NCBI GenBank assembly: GCA_030651305.1
Contig: JAUSCI010000029.1
Span: 1-54,679, forward strand
Direction of reading: 5' to 3'
DNA from: Sulfuritalea sp.
Lineage (GTDB): Bacteria; Pseudomonadota; Gammaproteobacteria; Burkholderiales; Rhodocyclaceae
Length of the DNA stretch: 54,679 nt
Below, piece after piece: positions 1 through 11,084 of this stretch. The notes beneath the pieces were generated by a model. The model did no database searches, was not told the origin of the DNA, and was given only the letters and a program-made list of their open reading frames with translations. Both the position numbers and the translations under genes were made by a program. The first letter of the stretch is position 1; every line of letters begins with the position of its first letter.

Positions 1-1518
1 GCAGACCTGGTTGGCAAGGTTGAAGCCGGCATTCCCGAGGACGACCCGCGCAACCCGGCGGTGATCGCCGACAACGTCGGTGACAACGACGGCGACTGTG
101 CCGGCATGGCGGCCGACCTGTTCGAGACCTACGCGGTAACCACGGTAGCGACCATGCTGCTGGGCGCACTGCTGTTCAAGGTGAACCCCGTCTTCGCCGA
201 ACAGGCCGTCATCTATCCGCTGGCCCTGGGTGGTTTCTCGATCATCGCCTCGATCATCGGCGTGATGTTCGTCAAGGCTTCGCCGGGCGGCAAGATCATG
301 AACGCCCTCTACCGCGGCCTGATCGTTGCCGGCGTGCTGGCGCTGGTGGCCTTCTATTTCATGACGGGGAAACTGATCGACGATCACCTGCTCGACAGCG
401 TCCTGAACATCAGCGGCGGTTCGCAGTTGCGCCTCTATGGCGCGACGGTGATCGGCCTGGTGCTGACCGGACTGATGGTCTATATCACCGAGTACTACAC
501 CGGCACCGAGTTCAAGCCGGTGCAGCACGTGGCGCAGGCCTCCACCACCGGTCACGGCACCAACATCATTGCCGGTCTCGGCGTGTCGATGAAGTCCACT
601 GCATGGCCGGTGCTGTCCGTTTGCGCCGCCATCTGGGCCTCCTACACCATGGGCGGCCTGTACGGCATCGCAATCGCTGCCACCTCCATGCTCTCTATGG
701 CCGGTATTGTTGTCGCGCTTGATGCTTACGGCCCGATCACCGACAACGCCGGCGGTATTGCCGAAATGGCCGAACTGCCGGCTTCCGTGCGGGCCATTAC
801 GGATCCGCTCGACGCGGTAGGCAACACCACCAAGGCGGTTACCAAGGGCTATGCCATCGGTTCCGCCGGCCTTGCCGCGCTGGTGCTGTTCGCCGACTTC
901 ACGCATGGCCTGGAAGCGCTCAAGCCGGGCATCAAGTTCGCCTTCGACCTGTCCGATCCGGCCGTCATCATCGGCCTGTTCATCGGCGGCATGGTGCCCT
1001 ACCTTTTTGCCGCGATGGGCATGGAGGCGGTCGGTCGCGCCGCTGGTGCCATCGTGGTCGAGGTGCGCCGCCAGTTCAAGGAGATCAAGGGCATCATGGA
1101 AGGCACGGCCAAGCCGGAATACGGCACCTGCGTCGACATGCTGACCAAGGCGGCCATCAAGGAAATGATGATTCCGTCGCTGTTGCCTGTCGGCGTTCCG
1201 ATCGTCGTCGCCTTTGGCATGAATGCGCTGATGGGTCCCGGTGCCGGTGTGCGGGCGCTGGGCGGTGTGCTGATGGGCACCATCGTTACCGGCATCTTCG
1301 TCGCCATCTCGATGACCACCGGCGGCGGTTGCTGGGACAATGCCAAGAAGTACATCGAAGACGGCCACTACGGCGGCAAGGGTTCCGAGGCGCATAAGGC
1401 GGCAGTGACCGGCGACACCGTGGGCGATCCGTACAAGGATACGGCCGGTCCGGCAGTGAATCCGCTGATCAAGATCATCAACATCGTTGCCTTGATGATC
1501 CTGCCTCTGATAGTGTGA
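1..1518 (+). CDS. hppA: Membrane-bound proton-translocating pyrophosphatase, K+-insensitive type (5' truncated by window)
   Basis: Couples hydrolysis of pyrophosphate to proton pumping across the inner membrane. The reading frame is open from base 1, so the N-terminal part lies upstream; 505 residues are visible. The start shows ADLVGK and [16 protein letters not shown], the substrate/Mg-binding loop of the family, followed by many hydrophobic helices. The motif [10 protein letters not shown] near fragment residue 275 has Lys at 278, where K+-dependent enzymes have Ala; this marks the K+-independent H+-pumping subclass. One oddity: the second half of the DNVGDNVGD signature reads DNDGD, Asp (fragment residue 30) for the usual Val. 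The stop is followed within 25 bases by an intrinsic terminator. Identity very sure; the ion specificity is inferred from the Lys. Confidence 0.96.
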   Translation, partial: ADLVGKVEAGIPEDDPRNPAVIADNVGDNDGDCAGMAADLFETYAVTTVATMLLGALLFKVNPVFAEQAVIYPLALGGFSIIASIIGVMFVKASPGGKIMNALYRGLIVAGVLALVAFYFMTGKLIDDHLLDSVLNISGGSQLRLYGATVIGLVLTGLMVYITEYYTGTEFKPVQHVAQASTTGHGTNIIAGLGVSMKSTAWPVLSVCAAIWASYTMGGLYGIAIAATSMLSMAGIVVALDAYGPITDNAGGIAEMAELPASVRAITDPLDAVGNTTKAVTKGYAIGSAGLAALVLFADFTHGLEALKPGIKFAFDLSDPAVIIGLFIGGMVPYLFAAMGMEAVGRAAGAIVVEVRRQFKEIKGIMEGTAKPEYGTCVDMLTKAAIKEMMIPSLLPVGVPIVVAFGMNALMGPGAGVRALGGVLMGTIVTGIFVAISMTTGGGCWDNAKKYIEDGHYGGKGSEAHKAAVTGDTVGDPYKDTAGPAVNPLIKIINIVALMILPLIV

Positions 1519-1529
1519 TTCCTCGCAAC

Positions 1530-3272
1530 ATGATCGATAGAACGGGCGGCCTGCGGGCTGCCCGTTTTTTCTTGGTGCTGGCCGTCCTGGCAAGCGCCGC
1601 AAGGGCGTGGGCGCAGGCAGAGCAGCCGGAAGCGTCTAGCGGCTTTGCGCCGAGACCGGCGGTGGCCGGCAAGGGTTTCATGGTGGTCACGGCAAACGTT
1701 TACGCCACCGATGCCGCTGCCGAAATTCTCCAGCTTGGTGGCAATGCGCTGGATGCCGCCATCGCCGCGCAATGGGTGTTGAATCTGGTCGAGCCGCAAT
1801 CGTCTGGCATAGGCGGCGGCGGATTCATGCTGCATTGGGATGCAAGACGTCGTCGAGTGTCCGCCTGGGATGGACGCGAGACGGCGCCCCGTGCCGCCAA
1901 TGCCGACTTTGCCCGGCATGCCGATGGCACTCTGGCGAGCTTCTCTGAAGTGTTGGCGACGGGCAAGGCGGTCGGTGTGCCGGGTTTGGTTGCCATGCTG
2001 GAAGCGGCGCATCGCAGCCATGGCAAGCTGAAGTGGGAGCGGCTTTTCCGGCCGGCGATACGCTTGGCGGAAAACGGCTTTGCGATCTCGCCGCGCCTGC
2101 ACGTGCTCTTGCGCGACGACCTGTTGCTGCGCCGTGATGCAGCGGCCCGTGCTCTGTATTTTCAGAAAGATGGCGAAGCCAAACCAGTCGGCGAAATCCT
2201 GCGTAACCCCGAGTTTGCCGCCACCTTGCGCAGCGTCGCGACGGGCGGCGCGGCTGCATTGCATGGAGGCGAATTGGCAGGGCGCATTGCCACCGTAACC
2301 GGGCAGCGTGGAGGTACGCTGACGGCGGCGGATATGCGTGATTACGGGCCGCAGCAGCGCGAAGCGGTGTGTGGCCCGTATCGCCGATGGCGCATCTGCG
2401 GCATGCCGCCGCCTTCATCCGGTGGCATCGGCGTCCTGCAACTGATGGGGCTTCTGGAACGTACCGGCGAGCCTCCGGGCGATCCCGCGACAGCGGACGG
2501 TGCGCATCTGTTTGCCGAGGCAGGAAAGCTCACCTACGCCGATCGGGCGCGGTATCTCGCCGACCCTGACTTCGTTTCGGTGCCGCAGCGAGCACTTCTG
2601 GCACCAGAGTATCTTGACCGGCGAGCACGTCTGATGGATTCCAGGCGTAGCATGGGTATCGCCGCGCCGGGAGAGCTTCCGCAACGCCACTCGCAGGCCG
2701 ATGACGATGCGCCGGAACTGCCGGCGACGACGCATGTTTCGATCGTTGATCGCGCTGGCAATGCAGTGGCTCTCACGAGCTCGATCGAAAGTGCTTTCGG
2801 CAGTCGTATCCAGGTGGGCGGCTTTCTGCTCAACAATCAGCTCACCGATTTTGCCTTCGCCGCCGAGCGTGACGGCAAGCTGGTGGCCAATCGCCTGGAG
2901 CCGGGCAAGCGCCCCCTGTCTTCGATGGCGCCCACTCTTGTCTTCGATGCCGGCGGAAGGCTCCATGCCGTGCTGGGTTCGCCTGGAGGCGGTCGCATTA
3001 TCAACTATGTGGCGCGCACCCTGGTTGCCCTTCTTGATGGTTGGTGGGAGCCCGCAGCGGCGGTTTCGTTGCCTCATGTCGGCAATCGCAATGGCGAAAC
3101 GGAAATCGAGCGCGGCCGGGTCCCTGAAGAGCTGGCACTCGAACTGGAAAGGCGCGGTCATCGAGTAAAGCGCACCGACATGACCAGCGGACTGCATTTG
3201 ATCGTGCGCGTCGGCGACGGCTGGGTTGGCGCGGCTGATCCGCGCCGCGAAGGTGTTGCCCGCGGAGACTAA
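1530..3272 (+). CDS. ggt: Gamma-glutamyltranspeptidase precursor
   Basis: Periplasmic N-terminal-nucleophile enzyme that removes or transfers the gamma-glutamyl group of glutathione and related compounds. From ATG 1530 it has 580 residues, the usual family length. An N-terminal signal peptide is visible ([18 protein letters not shown]). The autoprocessing site and catalytic Thr is T400 in the stretch [10 protein letters not shown]. The small subunit carries [21 protein letters not shown] and [10 protein letters not shown], all family hallmarks. A GTG at 1515 overlapping the hppA stop is in frame but adds only five residues; ATG 1530 gives the better signal peptide, though neither has a strong Shine-Dalgarno. 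The hppA terminator lies inside its first codons. The 3' end overlaps murJ by 4 bases, convergently. Confidence 0.93.
   Translation: MIDRTGGLRAARFFLVLAVLASAARAWAQAEQPEASSGFAPRPAVAGKGFMVVTANVYATDAAAEILQLGGNALDAAIAAQWVLNLVEPQSSGIGGGGFMLHWDARRRRVSAWDGRETAPRAANADFARHADGTLASFSEVLATGKAVGVPGLVAMLEAAHRSHGKLKWERLFRPAIRLAENGFAISPRLHVLLRDDLLLRRDAAARALYFQKDGEAKPVGEILRNPEFAATLRSVATGGAAALHGGELAGRIATVTGQRGGTLTAADMRDYGPQQREAVCGPYRRWRICGMPPPSSGGIGVLQLMGLLERTGEPPGDPATADGAHLFAEAGKLTYADRARYLADPDFVSVPQRALLAPEYLDRRARLMDSRRSMGIAAPGELPQRHSQADDDAPELPATTHVSIVDRAGNAVALTSSIESAFGSRIQVGGFLLNNQLTDFAFAAERDGKLVANRLEPGKRPLSSMAPTLVFDAGGRLHAVLGSPGGGRIINYVARTLVALLDGWWEPAAAVSLPHVGNRNGETEIERGRVPEELALELERRGHRVKRTDMTSGLHLIVRVGDGWVGAADPRREGVARGD
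1542..1570 (+). terminator. Rho-independent terminator of hppA, inside the start of ggt
   Basis: ACGGGC (1542-1547) pairs with GCCCGT (1560-1565), extended by a G-T wobble and GCC/GGC to a 10-bp stem with a 4-base loop, followed by six T. It sits 24 bases after the hppA stop. It also lies within the first codons of the downstream ggt gene, where its T-tract encodes the Phe-Phe that opens the signal-peptide core. Confidence 0.8.
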
Positions 3273-4804
3273 CCTGTTCTCCGGCGGAAATCGCCCAGCC
3301 GGAAGCCGAGCAGCCACAGCGTCGCGAAGTAGCTGGCGATGCCAACAACAACAAGGCCTGAAAGCCGCTGCACGCGCTGGCCGCCGCTCATCGCTATCCA
3401 TACGGCATCCTTGTCGCTGGCAAACCACAACACGCCACCCAGCACGATCAGTGCGGCAAGAATCTTCAGCATGAATACGCCCCAGCCCGGCCGAGGCTGG
3501 TAGGCGCCGCGCTGTCGCAATCCTCTCCAGAGCAGTCCCGCGTTAAGGCAGGACGCCAGGCCGATGGACAGGGCGAGGCCGGCATGCTTGAGCCAGCCAA
3601 TGAACGCGACGTTCATCAACTGGGTCAGTGCCAGGGTGATCAGGGCGATCCTCACCGGTGTGCGGATGTCCTGCCTGGCATAGAAGCCGGGCGCCAGCAC
3701 CTTGACCAGAATCAGTCCGGTCAGGCCTATCGAATAGGCGACCAGCGCCTCGCGGGTACGCAACACATCGGTGGCGGAAAATGCGCCGTATTGAAACAGG
3801 GTCGACAGCAAGGGGATGCCCAGCATTGCCAGAGCCAGCGACGCCGGCAGGGTCAGCATCAAGGTCAGGCGCAGACCCCAGTCCAGCAGTCCCGAGAAGT
3901 CCTCTGCCTTGCCGCCGGCATGGGTCTTGGCCAGGCTCGGCAACAGAATGGTACCAAGTGCCGCCCCCAGCAATCCGGCGGGAAATTCCATCAATCGGTC
4001 CGCGTAGTAGAGCCATGAGACGCTACCGCTTTCGAGAAAAGAAGCGAAGATGGTGTTGATCAACAGGCTGATCTGCGACACCGAAACTCCCAGCACTGCC
4101 GGCGCCATGAGTTTGAGGATTCTTTGCACGCCCTCATCGCGCCATACCGGATCAAAGCGAGGCAGCATGCCAATTTTTGCCAGGGCTGGCACTTGGAGTC
4201 CCAGTTGCAGTGCGCCTCCCAAAAAAACTGCCCACGCCAGCGCCAGGACAGGCGGGTCAAAAAACGGTGCGGCGAAAAGCGCCATGCCGATGAAGGACAG
4301 ATTCAGCAGGACCGGAGTGAAGGCCGGCAGGGCAAACCGGCTCCAGGTATTGAGGATTCCCGCAGCCAAGGCCACCAGCGACATGAACAGGATGTAGGGG
4401 AAGGTGATTCGTGTCAGTTCGACGGTGAGTTGGAATTTCTCGGCATCGGCGCTGAATCCAGGAGCCGTAACCGCGATCAGCAAGGGTGAAGCGGCCATGC
4501 CAAGGGCGGTTACTGCAATAAGGATCAGGAACAGCACGCTGGCGACGCGATCCACCAGACTTTTGGTTTCGATTTCGCCGCGACGATCGTGGTATTCGGC
4601 GAGGATGGGAACGAACGCCTGGGAGAATGCTCCCTCGGCAAACAGGCGTCGCAACAGGTTGGGCAGGCGGAAGGCGACGAAGAAGGCGTCGGTCATGATG
4701 CCGGCACCGAAGCATCTGGCAATGACGAAGTCGCGGACGAAGCCCAGGATGCGGGACAGCAGGGTCATCCCGCTGACGGTGGCCAAAGCACGGAGCAGAT
4801 TCAT
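3269..4804 (-). CDS. murJ: Lipid II flippase MurJ (MviN)
   Basis: Inner-membrane MOP-superfamily protein that flips the peptidoglycan precursor lipid II to the periplasmic face. Starting at ATG 4804 ([20 protein letters not shown]) it has 511 residues and about 14 hydrophobic segments, as expected. The N-terminal signature [19 protein letters not shown] and [20 protein letters not shown] are diagnostic of MurJ. Longer in-frame translations upstream would run into the rpsT promoter region and are rejected. It is divergent from rpsT, a conserved arrangement in Proteobacteria. Its stop overlaps the ggt stop tail-to-tail, so there is no room for a separate terminator. Confidence 0.96.
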   Translation of the reverse strand: MNLLRALATVSGMTLLSRILGFVRDFVIARCFGAGIMTDAFFVAFRLPNLLRRLFAEGAFSQAFVPILAEYHDRRGEIETKSLVDRVASVLFLILIAVTALGMAASPLLIAVTAPGFSADAEKFQLTVELTRITFPYILFMSLVALAAGILNTWSRFALPAFTPVLLNLSFIGMALFAAPFFDPPVLALAWAVFLGGALQLGLQVPALAKIGMLPRFDPVWRDEGVQRILKLMAPAVLGVSVSQISLLINTIFASFLESGSVSWLYYADRLMEFPAGLLGAALGTILLPSLAKTHAGGKAEDFSGLLDWGLRLTLMLTLPASLALAMLGIPLLSTLFQYGAFSATDVLRTREALVAYSIGLTGLILVKVLAPGFYARQDIRTPVRIALITLALTQLMNVAFIGWLKHAGLALSIGLASCLNAGLLWRGLRQRGAYQPRPGWGVFMLKILAALIVLGGVLWFASDKDAVWIAMSGGQRVQRLSGLVVVGIASYFATLWLLGFRLGDFRRRTG

Positions 4805-4843
4805 GGCCGGTATGGTATCCGGGATGTTGCCGACAGAAGCGGC

Positions 4844-4872
4844 TTGCAATGGGCGGAAGACCACCCTATAAT
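4844..4872 (+). promoter_or_regulatory. Sigma-70 type promoter of rpsT
   Basis: TTGCAA (4844-4849), a 17-base spacer, and a perfect TATAAT (4867-4872) lie 34 bases before the rpsT start codon. The -35 box is within 45 bases of the divergent murJ start. Confidence 0.8.
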
Positions 4873-4905
4873 CACGCGCTTTCCCAAGTCTTACCAGATA
4901 TCGAT

Positions 4906-5166
4906 ATGGCCAATTCCGTCCAAGCCCGCAAGCGCGCCCGTCAGGCAACCGAACATCGTGCTCACAACATGAGCCAGCGCTCCACCCTGCGTACCGCCAT
5001 CAAGAAGGTACGCAAGGCGATCGATGCTGGCGACAAGAGCGCCGCGCAAGCCGTGTTCAAGGAGTCGCAGAGCGTCATCGACTCGATCGCCGACAAGAAT
5101 ATCGTGCACAAGAATCTCGCCGCGCGCCAGAAGAGCCGGCTCTCGGCTGCCATCAAGGCACTCTAA
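4906..5166 (+). CDS. rpsT: 30S ribosomal protein S20
   Basis: Small basic protein binding 16S rRNA in the 30S subunit. The 86 residues start [20 protein letters not shown] and continue with [15 protein letters not shown] and NKNL-type C-terminal motifs (here [12 protein letters not shown]), typical of S20. ATG 4906 was chosen because family members begin MANS and a strong promoter lies just upstream. It stands alone as a monocistronic unit between a promoter and an intrinsic terminator, divergent from murJ. Confidence 0.98.
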   Translation: MANSVQARKRARQATEHRAHNMSQRSTLRTAIKKVRKAIDAGDKSAAQAVFKESQSVIDSIADKNIVHKNLAARQKSRLSAAIKAL

Positions 5167-5199
5167 GCCGCTACCGCGCCCAGCGCGACCCAAACAAAC

Positions 5200-5231
5200 A
5201 AGGCTGCCTCGTTGTCCGAGGTGGCCTTTTT
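5200..5231 (+). terminator. Rho-independent terminator of rpsT
   Basis: AAGGCTGCCTCG (5200-5211) pairs over 12 bp, with two G-T wobbles, to CGAGGTGGCCTT (5217-5228) around the loop TTGTC. A run of five T ends at 5231. Confidence 0.9.
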
Positions 5232-5406
5232 GTTTTATGTCCCCATCCTCTGCGTGGGGACGATATCCCGGAATGGAGTCTAGGCAGGTTTGCTGCCGAG
5301 GATATTCCGCCGTGGTGCCATCCGTTGATGCTCGGTTTTTCCATTTCATCGAAATCACCCGTGGCATAAAGGCTCTCGAAATCCTGATTCAAATTAGAGA
5401 AATAGG

Positions 5407-5435
5407 TTGAGTTTGCCGAAACCACTGCATATAAT
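5407..5435 (+). promoter_or_regulatory. Putative sigma-70 promoter for the small gene at 5467
   Basis: TTGAGT (5407-5412), a 17-base spacer and a perfect TATAAT (5430-5435) lie 31 bases before the start codon at 5467. The 175 bases between this and the rpsT terminator show no other feature. Confidence 0.65.
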
Positions 5436-5466
5436 CGTCAGACCTCATTGAAGTGAAAGGGGTTTC

Positions 5467-5688
5467 ATGCAATCCCATCAGTTCAAGAAATATGCATTTA
5501 GTATTCGCACCCGCCTTGGCGTGATTGTGGATAATCTGATGATTCATGGTCGCGATGAGCACGAGGCTCAACGCAAGCTAAGGCAGGTCTATCACGGTTG
5601 CCAGATCATCGAGTGTATTTGCCATCACGGTAGCGTTCGCGTACCGGTGGCGAGTTTCGAGGAAGTGGCCAGCCCCACTGTTCGCTGA
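5467..5688 (+). CDS. Small conserved-looking protein of unknown function
   Basis: A 73-residue protein that I do not recognise. It is preceded by a good promoter and by an AAAGGGG Shine-Dalgarno-like sequence 5 bases before ATG. The sequence is mixed and soluble: an N-terminal FSIRTRLGVIVDNLMIHG, then EHEAQRKLRQVYHGCQIIECICHHG with three Cys and several His, and no membrane segment or signal peptide. The codon use looks coding and no longer competing frame exists. It stands alone between rpsT and argD. Possibly a small regulator or metal-binding protein, but nothing in the sequence settles this. Confidence 0.6.
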   Translation: MQSHQFKKYAFSIRTRLGVIVDNLMIHGRDEHEAQRKLRQVYHGCQIIECICHHGSVRVPVASFEEVASPTVR

Positions 5689-5884
5689 GATTTAGACCTG
5701 ACTGGTTTTATCGGATCAAATCGATCCGGAGATTGGCGGTCTCGATTGTTTTGACAGAGCGCAGTGGAGGTCTTTCCGACCACCCCTTTTTGATTGAAAA
5801 CCGCGATCCTTACCGCGTCGTCTTCCTACTCCCCGCTCTGTACAGGGCCTTATTTTTCACTTAGTATAGAGGCGTTTTTCAAGC

Positions 5885-5923
5885 ACGGCGGCCGCGCTGC
5901 TCTTCGGCCGCCGTATGTTTTTT
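5885..5923 (+). promoter_or_regulatory. Strong hairpin plus T-run in the argD leader (terminator or attenuator)
   Basis: ACGGCGGCCG (5885-5894) and CGGCCGCCGT (5905-5914) form a perfect 10-bp stem with a 10-base loop, followed by ATG and six T. It ends only 28 bases before the argD start and lies downstream of a possible -10 box (TATAGA, 5865-5870). It could end the upstream transcript or attenuate argD. The 5689-5884 stretch before it has a weaker hairpin near 5765-5790 and no gene. Confidence 0.55.
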
Positions 5924-5950
5924 GCGTGGAGCTTTTCGCGGAGTGCTTTC

Positions 5951-7123
5951 ATGCCGCATCTGATGAATACCTATGGGCGGTTACCGATCGCCTTTACCCA
6001 TGGTCAGGGTTGCCGGCTGTTCGACGAGCAGGGCAAGTCCTACCTTGATGCCCTGGCGGGAATAGCGGTAAATACGCTGGGCCACAATCATCCTCGACTG
6101 GTGAAAGCGCTGAGCGAGCAGGTCGGCCGCCTCATTCATGCGTCGAACCTGTATCGCATCGGCGAAGCCGAAACGCTCTCCGATCGCCTTGCCGCGTTCT
6201 CCAGAATGGACGAGGTGTTCTTCTGCAACTCGGGCTGCGAGGCCAACGAAGCCGCAATCAAGCTCGCGCGTCTGTATGGCCACCAACAGGGCATCGAGCA
6301 ACCCGCCATCATCGTCATGGAACAGGCTTTCCATGGCCGCACGCTGGCAACGCTTTCGGCTACCGGAAATCGCAAGGTGCAAGCCGGTTTTGAGCCGCTG
6401 GTCTCCGGTTTTGTGCGGGTTCCGTTTGACGACATTGCGGCAATCGAGCAGCTTGCCGCGCGCAATCCGAACGTCGTTGCGGTGCTGTTCGAGCCGATTC
6501 AGGGCGAAGGCGGCATCAACCTTGCGCACAATGATTTCATGCGTTCGCTGAGGCAGATTTGCGACCGCAAGAACTGGTTGTTCATGGTCGACGAGGTGCA
6601 GTGCGGCATTGGTCGTACCGGAGTCTGGTTCGCCCATCAGCATGCCGGCATTCTTCCGGATGTCATGACTCTGGCCAAGGGATTGGGTTCAGGCGTGCCG
6701 ATCGGCGCCTGCCTTGCCGCAGGGCGCGCCTCCGGAGTGTTCAAGCCGGGCAATCACGGCTCCACTTTTGGCGGCAACCCTCTGGCTTGCGTTGCTGCGT
6801 TGACCACGCTGGATGTCATCGAAGCCGACGGCCTGATGGCCCACGCAGACACACTGGGCGGAGCGATTCGCGACGGTCTGCGCCGCGGTTTGTCCGGCAT
6901 GGACGGTTTTGTCGAAGTGCGCGGCGATGGTTTGATGATAGGTATCGAACTGGATCGCCCGTGTACCCAGTTGGTCACGCGCGGGCTGGACGCTGGCCTG
7001 CTGATCAATGTCACCGCCGACAAGGTGGTGCGTCTGCTGCCGCCGCTGGTAATGAGCGATGCCGAGGGTGCGGAACTGGTTTCCGCGATGGTATCGCTGA
7101 TCAAAGAGTTTCTCGGGCCTTGA
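5951..7123 (+). CDS. argD: Acetylornithine aminotransferase
   Basis: PLP-dependent class III aminotransferase converting N-acetylglutamate semialdehyde and glutamate to N-acetylornithine in arginine synthesis; some members also act on succinyl-diaminopimelate. The 390 residues include the N-terminal FTHGQGCRLFDEQGKSYLDA, the Asp-containing FMVDEVQCGIGRTG, and the PLP lysine K243 in MTLAKGLGSGVPIG. ATG 5951 has a GGAG Shine-Dalgarno 7 bases upstream; an earlier in-frame ATG at 5915 overlaps the leader hairpin and is less likely. It is the first gene of an argD-argF-argG run, with argF starting 2 bases after its stop. Confidence 0.94.
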   Translation: MPHLMNTYGRLPIAFTHGQGCRLFDEQGKSYLDALAGIAVNTLGHNHPRLVKALSEQVGRLIHASNLYRIGEAETLSDRLAAFSRMDEVFFCNSGCEANEAAIKLARLYGHQQGIEQPAIIVMEQAFHGRTLATLSATGNRKVQAGFEPLVSGFVRVPFDDIAAIEQLAARNPNVVAVLFEPIQGEGGINLAHNDFMRSLRQICDRKNWLFMVDEVQCGIGRTGVWFAHQHAGILPDVMTLAKGLGSGVPIGACLAAGRASGVFKPGNHGSTFGGNPLACVAALTTLDVIEADGLMAHADTLGGAIRDGLRRGLSGMDGFVEVRGDGLMIGIELDRPCTQLVTRGLDAGLLINVTADKVVRLLPPLVMSDAEGAELVSAMVSLIKEFLGP

Positions 7124-7125
7124 TC

Positions 7126-8049
<924 letters not shown>

Positions 8050-8059
8050 AGGAAGACCA

Positions 8060-9328
<1,269 letters not shown>

Positions 9329-9363
9329 CAGACTAGGCTTGCGCGTGTACGGGGAACGCGCCG

Positions 9364-9573
9364 ATGTTCGGCATTTCCGAGGAGCAACTGGCGGAGTTTG
9401 GCATGACTTTCGGCATCGGCGCCTTCATGCTTTACATGCTGTTCATCATCGGCGAACTGGCATGGAAGTCGAAGGCGGGCAAGCTCGGTACCTTCGTCCT
9501 GTTCTTCGTACTCTCGTTTGGCATGCTCGGTTTTGTTGCCAAGATCATCATTCAAAAGATGTGGGGAATCTGA
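9364..9573 (+). CDS. Small two-helix membrane protein, DUF2788-like
   Basis: A 69-residue protein with two predicted transmembrane helices ([19 protein letters not shown] and [20 protein letters not shown]) separated by a short basic loop KSKAGK. The pattern and length match the DUF2788 family of beta- and gammaproteobacteria, which has no known function. It lies 35 bases after argG and its stop is 1 base before the start of ppnP, so it is probably part of the same transcript. Confidence 0.8.
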   Translation: MFGISEEQLAEFGMTFGIGAFMLYMLFIIGELAWKSKAGKLGTFVLFFVLSFGMLGFVAKIIIQKMWGI

Positions 9574-9574
9574 T

Positions 9575-9886
9575 ATGTCGCAGTTTGAAAACGTTGCCGT
9601 ACTGAAAAAGGCCAATGTCTATTTCGACGGCAAGTGCATCAGCCATACCGTGCAGTTTTCCGACGGTACCAAGAAAAGCGTCGGTGTGATCCTGCCGGCC
9701 ACACTTACCTTCAACACCGGTGTGCCGGAGATCATGGAAACCGTGGCCGGCGGTTGCCGCTATCGCATCAAGGGCGAGGACTGGAAGAGCAGCGGCGCCG
9801 GCCAGAGCTTCACTGTGCCGGGCAATTCGAGCTTTGACATCGAGGTTAGCGGCGAGCCCTACCACTACGTTTGTCATTTCGCATAA
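9575..9886 (+). CDS. ppnP: Pyrimidine/purine nucleoside phosphorylase (PpnP/YaiE, DUF1255)
   Basis: Cupin-fold enzyme that phosphorolyses several nucleosides. The 103 residues show [40 protein letters not shown] and the C-terminal [20 protein letters not shown], all standard for the family, and the length is normal. ATG 9575 follows the previous stop by one base; an earlier in-frame ATG at 9518 lies inside that gene. Confidence 0.92.
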   Translation: MSQFENVAVLKKANVYFDGKCISHTVQFSDGTKKSVGVILPATLTFNTGVPEIMETVAGGCRYRIKGEDWKSSGAGQSFTVPGNSSFDIEVSGEPYHYVCHFA

Positions 9887-9901
9887 GCGGGGGAGAACTG
9901 C

Positions 9902-10396
9902 ATGCCTTCATTCGACATCACTTCCGAAGCAGATTTGGTGGCTTTGAAGAACGCCGTGGATGTGGCAGGGCGACACATAGGCAATCGCTATGACTTCAAG
10001 GGCACCTCGGCGCGGGCCGAACTGAACGAGAAAGACAAGACCATCACCATCCATGGCGATTCCGAATTCCAGCTTGGCCAGGTCAAGGACATCCTGTTCC
10101 CGGAAATGGAGAAGAAGGAACGCGAAAGCACCAAGCGGCTCGACCACGGGCCGGTGCAGTCGGTGGGCGGCAACAAGTCCAAACAGGTGCTCACGATCAA
10201 GGTCGGCATCGAGCAGGAACTGGCGAAGAAGATCGTCAAGATGATCAAGGACAGCAAGCTCAAGGTGCAGGCCAGCATCCAGGGCGACGCCGTGCGCGTC
10301 ACCGGCGCCAAGCGCGACCTGCTGCAGGAAGTCATCGCCCTGGTGAAGAAGTCGATTACCGACTTCCCCCTGCAGTACGGAAATTTCAGGGACTAG
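9902..10396 (+). CDS. yajQ: YajQ-family nucleotide-binding protein
   Basis: A 164-residue protein with two ferredoxin-like alpha/beta repeats. Signatures are MPSFDITSEAD, NRYDFKGTSA, FQLGQVKDIL and a C-terminal FPLQYGNFRD, which are nearly invariant. Members bind c-di-GMP in Xanthomonas and Pseudomonas or tRNA/nucleotides elsewhere; the role here is not shown by the sequence. GGGGGAGAACTGC precedes the ATG. Its 3' end overlaps the convergent amidotransferase gene by 11 bases. Confidence 0.94.
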   Translation: MPSFDITSEADLVALKNAVDVAGRHIGNRYDFKGTSARAELNEKDKTITIHGDSEFQLGQVKDILFPEMEKKERESTKRLDHGPVQSVGGNKSKQVLTIKVGIEQELAKKIVKMIKDSKLKVQASIQGDAVRVTGAKRDLLQEVIALVKKSITDFPLQYGNFRD

Positions 10397-11084
10397 GCAG
10401 GCCTTTTATCCAGCGGCCATAGATCCGGTCCGCCACAGTGCGCATCGCTGCGATGCGCACCTCCATGTTTTCCTGCATCTGTTCCGGTGTCTGCACCGAG
10501 GCCGAGGGCGGGGCTTTCTCCGCCGCCCACTGCTGGCACCAACCGCGGATCATGGTGTCCGTCATCTCCACATGGCACTGCATGGCCAGATGCGGACCGT
10601 GCGCGAAGGCCTGGTTGGCGCAATAGGCGCTTTGCAGGATGCGGGTGGCACCAAGCGGGAGGGTGAAGGTCTCGCCGTGCCAGTGGAAAGCCTCGAAGCG
10701 GGCGGTGTCGCCCAGCCAATCCTTTGCCGCATCGGTTGCGGCCACCTCACCCCAGCCGATTTCCTTGACCGGGTTCTTGCCCACCGTGCCACCGAAGGCC
10801 TTGGCCATGAGTTGCCCACCGAGGCAGTGGCCGATCACCGGGATGTTCCTGGCGTCGGCGTTGCGGATCAGGTCCAGCGTCAGAGGAATCCACGGCAGAT
10901 CGTCATTTACGCTCATTGGCCCGCCCATGAAGCACAGTCCGGAAAATTCATCAGGAGTCGGCGGTGGCGATACGCCGTCGTCGACTCTGAACAGAGTCCA
11001 AGGCAGGGAATGCCGGTCGAGGAATGTGGCAAAATAGCCTGGTCCCTCGCCGGGGCTATGACGGAATATTGCGATCGGTTTCAT
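10386..11084 (-). CDS. Class I glutamine amidotransferase-like protein (GMP-synthase-like domain)
   Basis: A 232-residue single-domain protein of the GATase1 GuaA-like type. The nucleophile elbow is IGHCLGGQ with C87, and the His/Glu pair is in MQCHVEMTD. The N-terminal KPIAIFRHSPGEGPGYF and LCFMGGPMSVND are typical of this small stand-alone group. Members include enzymes acting on glutathione or gamma-glutamyl compounds, but no ammonia-accepting partner domain is present and the substrate is unknown. The start ATG at 11084 lies within the same CATG as the possible start of the divergent nudix gene. Confidence 0.85.
   Translation of the reverse strand: MKPIAIFRHSPGEGPGYFATFLDRHSLPWTLFRVDDGVSPPPTPDEFSGLCFMGGPMSVNDDLPWIPLTLDLIRNADARNIPVIGHCLGGQLMAKAFGGTVGKNPVKEIGWGEVAATDAAKDWLGDTARFEAFHWHGETFTLPLGATRILQSAYCANQAFAHGPHLAMQCHVEMTDTMIRGWCQQWAAEKAPPSASVQTPEQMQENMEVRIAAMRTVADRIYGRWIKGLPSP

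Noticed and set aside
5765-5795. Intrinsic terminator after the small gene at 5467
   Set aside because: GGTC/GACC gives only a short interrupted stem before CCCCTTTTT; too weak to call.
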